Source of the DNA: Bacillota bacterium | GTDB lineage: Bacteria; Bacillota; Dethiobacteria; DTU022; JAAZDU01 | Reading direction: 5' to 3' | NCBI GenBank assembly: GCA_012512665.1 | Contig: JAAZDU010000243.1 | Coordinates: 1 to 11,463, forward strand | Length of the DNA stretch: 11,463 nucleotides | In this document: piece after piece, positions 8,072 through 11,463 of the stretch | Numbering within the stretch: the stretch's first letter is position 1 | Layout: each line of letters opens with the position of its first letter | The notes under the pieces: model-generated | Database searches by the model: none | What the model saw: the letters and a program-made list of their open reading frames with translations, nothing else | Told to the model about the DNA's origin: nothing | Position numbers and translations under genes: made by a program

Positions 8072-9070
8072 TCATTTCGACAGCGCAAAAAAACTTTCTA
8101 TCATTTCTTTTAAGCGGCCATCGAGTAAAGGTTTAACCTGATGCAAAAGGGCATTTTGGATTGCTTTGCTACGGGAAGAGCCGTGGCATTTGATACAAAT
8201 ACCTTTTAGGCCTATAAGAAGAGCCCCGCCATACTCTGATGCATCAAGTTTTTGTTTCATAGCTTTTAGAGATGGCATCATCATAAAAGCCCCTATTTTT
8301 GCCCTGGTATTTTTATTCAGCTCGTTTTTTAAGGCACTGAAAATATCTTGAGATAGCCCTTCGACTAGTTTTAAGACAATATTGCCGATAAACCCATCAC
8401 TAACCAAAACATCTGTTGTACCCTGGAAAATTGCATTAGCTTCTACATTACCTATAAAACCCGGAACTTAATCTTGAAAAAGGGAAAAAGTTTTTCTAAT
8501 CTGCTGGTTACCCTTATTTTCTTCTGTCCCTACATTGAGCAGAGCTACGCGGGGATTATCTTTATTTAACAACTCTTGAGCATATAGCTTACCCATAATA
8601 GCATATTGCCATAAATTCTCAGGCTTTGCGTCCATGTTGGCTCCAACATCTAGAACTACGACATTGCCACCGTTAAACGTAGGGAATACGGTCAGGAGTG
8701 CAGGTCTTGATACGTTTTTTATCCTGCCCAAAAACAAAAGGCCAGCAGCCATTAAGGCACCCGTGTTACCAGCGCTTAATACTGCGTGGGCTTCACCGCT
8801 ACGAACAAGCTCTATAGCTTTCACCATAGAGGAATCTTTCTTTCTGCGAATTGAAAGCCCCGGATCATCATCACCAGAGATGAATTGTGAAGTGTGGTAA
8901 ATTGAAAGCCTGTTGTTATTACTGCTAGTTATTAGAGGAGCTATTTTTCCCTTATCACCTACCAGAATAATTTCTAATTCCCTACTATGTTCCAGAGCCT
9001 TTAAAGCCCCCAGGACAATTTCTTGAGGGGCATAGTCTCCACCCATAGCATCAATAGCTACTCTTGGCAA
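8072..9070 (-). pseudogene. plsX: Phosphate acyltransferase PlsX, interrupted by an in-frame TAA
   Basis: PlsX converts acyl-ACP to acyl-phosphate, the acyl donor for PlsY in glycerol-3-phosphate acylation, and so links fatty acid and membrane lipid synthesis. The frame starts at TTG 9070 (AAAGGGG eight bases upstream) with the family opening VAIDAMGGDYAP. It has AGNTGALMAAGLLFLGR near 100-116, and stops at TAA 8468-8470 (codon 201). The same frame continues beyond that stop with FIGNVEAN, then VSDGFIGNIVLKLVEG and a normal C-terminus ending at TGA 8072. Ignoring the internal stop, the length is 332 codons, a standard PlsX. No frameshift is needed; a single codon at a weakly conserved position is affected. 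The second half has only a weak candidate restart at TTG 8407. It could be a true nonsense mutation, a sequence error, or readthrough. Family identity is certain; functional state is open. Confidence 0.88.
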
Positions 9071-9109
9071 CTTTCCATCCCCTTTATTTGAAAGAAAAAT
9101 AATAGAGAG

Positions 9110-9153
9110 CCCCGGTGCAAATTAAATATACTTAACATAATTCTGCGCCGGGG
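9110..9153 (-). repeat. GC-rich inverted repeat between rpmF and plsX
   Basis: Arms 9110-9119 (CCCCGGTGCA) and 9144-9153 (TGCGCCGGGG) pair over ten positions with one non-Watson-Crick pair. AT-rich bases just inside (AATTA/TAATT) can extend the stem by five pairs if one base bulges. In the operon transcript it starts seven bases after the rpmF stop and is followed by a loose U-rich stretch (CTATTATTTTTC). It looks like a weak terminator or processing site separating L32 from the lipid genes. The structure is seen; the function is inferred. Confidence 0.65.
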
Positions 9154-9159
9154 TAATGA

Positions 9160-9336
9160 TTACTCAGCGAATATTACTTTATTACCTTTATAATAGCCAC
9201 AGCTACCACAAACTCTATGGGGTAGCTTTAATTCATGACACTGTGGACATTTTACAAGGCTGGGAGCACTTAATTTCCAATGAGTCCGTCTTTTATCTCT
9301 ACGTGTTTTGGATGTCCTTCTCTTTGGTACTGCCAT
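9160..9336 (-). CDS. rpmF: 50S ribosomal protein L32, zinc-ribbon form
   Basis: This is a 58-residue structural protein of the large ribosomal subunit. It opens with the invariant [17 protein letters not shown], followed by HWKL. Two cysteine pairs, C30/C33 (CPQC) and C43/C46 (CGSC), form a zinc ribbon, so this is the zinc-dependent version rather than the cysteine-free paralogue. [12 protein letters not shown] is the family C-terminal motif. The start is ATG at 9336 with GGGGAGGTG six bases upstream, and the stop is TAA at 9160-9162. The yceD frame overlaps its first 38 bases. The yceD-rpmF-plsX order is a widespread bacterial arrangement, which supports both neighbours' identities. Confidence 0.97.
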   Translation of the reverse strand: MAVPKRRTSKTRRDKRRTHWKLSAPSLVKCPQCHELKLPHRVCGSCGYYKGNKVIFAE

Positions 9337-9871
9337 TTTTTACACCTCCCCTATCTTTCCCAAGACTACAACTGTCTTTTATTTTTTTTAAAACCGACCA
9401 CCTTTGATCAAAGTGATTTACCTTACAATTACATGTTCCCTCGTTCAAAGGCTTCCCACAAATCTGGCATAAGCCTTTGCAGTCAGGAAAACACAGTAGC
9501 TTCAGAGGGAAAATAGCTACAATAAATTGCCTGAAGTATTCCTTTAAATCTAATTCCTTACCGTTAAATTGCAGGTACCTTTCTTCAACATCACTTCCAG
9601 CCTGCTTGGTATTGAAAATTTCGTTAAACTCCTGGCTAAAATCTTCTTCAATTTTAACCTGGATTGACTTTAGGCAGCGATCGCATACGCCTTCATAAGA
9701 AAGATGGCATTTCCCTTTGATTAAAACTTTTCCTTTACTATAAACGCCTTCAAAATTTAAAGAAGCCAGGCCCTTTTTGTCCTCGAAACCAAAATAAGAA
9801 AAAGGAAGGACAAAATTATAATTTTTAAAAATACCCTTATCTTTTTTTAGCTCTCCCACATCAATAAGCAT
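9299..9871 (-). CDS. yceD: YceD/DUF177 family protein
   Basis: This belongs to the DUF177 (YceD) family, which is almost always encoded directly before rpmF and has been linked to 23S rRNA maturation; the biochemical role is not settled. The protein has a beta-rich N-terminal half, the C-x-x-C pair GVCDRCLKS at 61-69, and a C-terminal cysteine cluster (C127, C131, C135, C138, C147, C149) in the family pattern CxxxCKGLCxxCGxxLNxGxCxC. I chose ATG at 9871 because GGAG lies eight bases upstream; GTG at 9880 would start at the last base of that site. The family normally ends soon after the DxRWxxLKK stretch (here 155-163). This frame instead runs on for 27 residues, past an eight-A tract at 9382-9389 and 38 bases into rpmF. 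One base fewer in the A tract would end the protein right after VLKK, so the true C-terminus may be shorter. Confidence 0.88.
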   Translation of the reverse strand: MLIDVGELKKDKGIFKNYNFVLPFSYFGFEDKKGLASLNFEGVYSKGKVLIKGKCHLSYEGVCDRCLKSIQVKIEEDFSQEFNEIFNTKQAGSDVEERYLQFNGKELDLKEYFRQFIVAIFPLKLLCFPDCKGLCQICGKPLNEGTCNCKVNHFDQRWSVLKKIKDSCSLGKDRGGVKNGSTKEKDIQNT

Positions 9872-9898
9872 TTCACACACTCCAGCAAGCTAAAAGAT

Positions 9899-9927
9899 AT
9901 TATAAAGAGCAAAGCCTATTTTGTCAA
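9899..9927 (-). promoter_or_regulatory. Consensus sigma-A promoter of the yceD-rpmF-fab operon
   Basis: On the minus strand the -35 box is TTGACA (9922-9927) and the -10 box is TATAAT (9899-9904), separated by exactly 17 bases. Both match the housekeeping consensus at all six positions. The predicted transcription start near 9892 leaves a leader of about 20 bases before the yceD ATG at 9871. No operator-like palindrome overlaps the boxes, so expression may be strong and mainly growth-linked; that is inference. Spacing between the downstream genes is short enough for this promoter to serve everything through smc. Confidence 0.88.
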
Positions 9928-9950
9928 CAATGCCCAAAAATGTGCTAAGC

Positions 9951-10352
9951 TTAATAAGTTACACCGTCAATATCATCAATACCCGGTTTTTCCTGAAATG
10001 AAACTACTATACGGTTGGGAACACAAACAATGGTTTCATAGCTTTTTTCAATCCACCCGGTATGAGAGCAGATACCACGCGGGCAAAGCTCTCTGCTTAT
10101 AGGCAACATTCTTACACGCCCCTCCTTGACCTCTAACACTGCTTCAAATTCATTTCCCGGTCCGAAAGGAACTGTAAACTGTGCCTCATCATGTTGAGAA
10201 AAAGAAAATTCAACTGCCAATTCATTATTAACATGAACCGCAACATACTTTTGTATGCTTTCCCCTTCCAAAGTCAAGTTAGCAAAAAACCCTAGCGCAC
10301 TGAGTAATAAAACAAACACAATAATGCTTTTATCCCAAAAAGTTAGCCTCAT
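9951..10352 (-). CDS. NusG domain II-containing membrane-anchored protein
   Basis: This is a 133-residue protein of the NusG_II family, small Firmicutes proteins of unknown function. Residues about 9-25 (IIVFVLLLSALGFFANL) form one membrane segment preceded by a short positively charged N-terminus, so the remaining domain probably lies outside the cell or tethered to the membrane. The outer domain is a predicted beta structure with the family signature ELCPRGICSHTGWI, containing C90 and C95; C110 lies downstream. The paired cysteines could form a disulfide or bind a metal. I start at ATG 10352, with AAAAGG nine bases upstream. The same frame can be extended to 10421, but this adds a stretch overlapping the predicted promoter. 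Relatives occur next to redox or ApbE-type genes; here the neighbours are nrdG and yceD, which gives no firm functional clue. Confidence 0.82.
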   Translation of the reverse strand: MRLTFWDKSIIVFVLLLSALGFFANLTLEGESIQKYVAVHVNNELAVEFSFSQHDEAQFTVPFGPGNEFEAVLEVKEGRVRMLPISRELCPRGICSHTGWIEKSYETIVCVPNRIVVSFQEKPGIDDIDGVTY

Positions 10353-10388
10353 TTTAATCAACCTTTTTGCATATACGTTAACTTTTTT

Positions 10389-10397
10389 ATTATAACA
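10389..10397 (-). promoter_or_regulatory. Extended -10 promoter before the NusG domain II gene
   Basis: The minus strand reads TGTTATAAT, a full TGnTATAAT extended -10 element, 36 bases before the ATG at 10352. No good -35 hexamer is visible at the usual distance, which extended -10 promoters can do without. This suggests that the small gene is transcribed separately from nrdG. Confidence 0.5.
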
Positions 10398-10429
10398 CAC
10401 ACCATAGTAAACCCAAAGCAAAGGACAAC

Positions 10430-11125
10430 TTAAATTCCCCTGAGGTTAACAGTAGAAAAATATTCTTTTAAAATAAGTGCCATTTCATGAAGTGTATCTT
10501 TACTATATGGCAACAGCTTGCTAAAGCTGGGATCAAGAAGATTATGGTTTGGGCAAAATTGTTGGAGAAAATAAGGTGTCTTCCCAGCAAACTGCTTACC
10601 AATTAATTCAAGATCTTTTTTTTCAACCAGCCCGGGTACAACTGTAGTTCTAAACTCATGATTAACATTTTTATCCTTTAACAAAAAGACAGTTTCTTTT
10701 AATAGTGTAACATCTACTTTTCTACCAGCAGCTATATCATATTTATTTAAAGAAGTTTTAATATCTAGTGCGACATAATCTATTAAATCATTGTTGATAA
10801 GCTTTTCTAAATGACGGGAGTTAAATCCATTAGTATCTATTTTTACTTTATAGCCCAATCCCTTAACTTTAACCAGCAAAGCAAAAATTTCCTCGTGACA
10901 CAAAGGCTCACCTCCAGTAAGGCAAACCCCTTCTAACAGGTTACATCTTTTACGTAAAAACGACATAATTTCTGCCTGAGAAATAGATGCTAGTTTATTT
11001 GCATTTAATACAAGATCCTTGTTATAACAATAAGGGCACCTTAAATTACAGCCGCCAGTAAAAAGTGTAGCGCAAATTTTACCAGGGTAATCAACAAGAC
11101 TGCATTTAACTAATCCCCGAAACAT
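10430..11125 (-). CDS. nrdG: Anaerobic ribonucleoside-triphosphate reductase activating protein (radical SAM)
   Basis: This radical-SAM activase cleaves S-adenosylmethionine with a 4Fe-4S cluster and generates the glycyl radical on NrdD. The cluster motif CxxxCxxC is C26, C30 and C33 in GGCNLRCPYC. It is followed by the SAM-binding TGGEP near 70 and the DTNG segment near 97. The opening GLVKCSLVDYPGKI and the total of 231 residues fit the longer NrdG subfamily found in Firmicutes and archaea rather than the shorter E. coli type (about 155). I chose ATG at 11125, with GGGGA five bases upstream, since family members start just before this segment. A GTG at 11140 would add five residues. It lies directly after nrdD (36 bases), which supports the substrate assignment over other small radical-SAM activases. 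Confidence 0.93.
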   Translation of the reverse strand: MFRGLVKCSLVDYPGKICATLFTGGCNLRCPYCYNKDLVLNANKLASISQAEIMSFLRKRCNLLEGVCLTGGEPLCHEEIFALLVKVKGLGYKVKIDTNGFNSRHLEKLINNDLIDYVALDIKTSLNKYDIAAGRKVDVTLLKETVFLLKDKNVNHEFRTTVVPGLVEKKDLELIGKQFAGKTPYFLQQFCPNHNLLDPSFSKLLPYSKDTLHEMALILKEYFSTVNLRGI

Positions 11126-11161
11126 GGCCGTCCCCACCACCGCAATAATTATAAGGTGAAG

Positions 11162-11463
11162 TTAAACTACTACAAAAGTTTTTCTTTCCGAATACTCTTC
11201 TTGTTTACCTTTATTCCAATTTTGGACAGGTCTGTAAAAACCTACTACCCTCGACCATACCTCAGTTTCCTCCTTGCAATGGGGGCATATTTTTTGTTCG
11301 CCAGGTAGATAGCCATGATTGATACAAACGCTAAAAGTAGGTGTTATAGTAACATATGGTATTTTGAACTTGTTGACCATTTTTTGCAACAGCTTCTTGC
11401 ACGAAACAGTATCATTTAAACATTCTCCTAGGTAAACATGGAAGACAGTGCCGCCAGTATAGC
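11162..11463 (-). CDS. nrdD: Anaerobic ribonucleoside-triphosphate reductase, C-terminal part
   Basis: Only the last 99 codons of this class III ribonucleotide reductase are inside the window; the frame runs off the right edge without a start. The enzyme reduces ribonucleoside triphosphates to deoxy forms using an oxygen-sensitive glycyl radical. Visible parts are YTGGTVFHVYLGE at the start of the segment and the zinc-site residues VCINHGY and CPHC (C46, H49, C59, C62, numbered from the first complete codon). The glycyl-radical loop RVVGFYRPVQNWNKGK follows, with the radical glycine at 74. The ending QEEYSERKTF is usual for this subfamily. Its position directly before nrdG completes the nrdDG pair and indicates growth without oxygen. 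Stop codon is TAG at 11162-11164. Confidence 0.95.
   Translation of the reverse strand, partial: YTGGTVFHVYLGECLNDTVSCKKLLQKMVNKFKIPYVTITPTFSVCINHGYLPGEQKICPHCKEETEVWSRVVGFYRPVQNWNKGKQEEYSERKTFVVV

Noticed and set aside
8072..8407. Separate 111-codon gene from a TTG at 8407
   Set aside because: It is the C-terminal third of PlsX in the same frame as the upstream part; it has no strong ribosome site and lacks the N-terminal domain, so it is treated as part of the interrupted plsX.
9156..9516. Two plus-strand open frames across rpmF and the end of yceD
   Set aside because: They are antisense to two well-supported genes and show no recognisable motif; the rpmF reading on the minus strand explains the region.
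9914..9950. Terminator after the NusG domain II gene
   Set aside because: Only a short TAAGCTTA palindrome and a T5 run are present; no GC-rich stem precedes a U tract.

Overview
The window is a housekeeping stretch of a Gram-positive, low-GC anaerobe, probably a member of the Clostridia (Firmicutes). The evidence for this is an AT-rich sequence, strong Shine-Dalgarno sites, many TTG starts, the gene order yceD-rpmF-plsX-fabHDG-acpP-fabF-rnc-smc, and an oxygen-sensitive class III ribonucleotide reductase next door. Every gene I can support lies on the minus strand, so transcription runs from high to low coordinates. No stretch longer than 300 bases lacks a gene.

Right end (about 9950-11463): the last 99 codons of nrdD, including the glycyl-radical site, are followed by its radical-SAM activase nrdG. 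Next comes a small membrane-anchored NusG domain II protein, which appears to have its own extended -10 promoter. Together nrdD and nrdG make deoxyribonucleotides without oxygen.

Middle (about 3765-9930): a consensus promoter (TTGACA, 17-base spacer, TATAAT) sits just before yceD. It probably drives yceD, rpmF (ribosomal protein L32), plsX, fabH, fabD, fabG, acpP and fabF. These supply initiation (FabH, FabD), elongation (FabF), first reduction (FabG) and the carrier (ACP) of type II fatty acid synthesis, while PlsX passes acyl chains to phospholipid synthesis. FabZ, an enoyl reductase, acetyl-CoA carboxylase and the regulator FapR are not in the window. Two strong inverted repeats lie between genes here: rpmF/plsX and acpP/fabF.

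Left end (1-3747): rnc (RNase III) and the first 980 codons of smc (chromosome condensation), whose 3' end is cut off by the window edge.

I see no new multi-gene system. The points worth a second look are: an in-frame TAA stop in the middle of an otherwise full-length plsX; an RNase III in which one of the four metal-binding carboxylates is replaced by serine; a yceD frame that runs 38 bases into rpmF after an eight-A tract; and the two intergenic hairpins.
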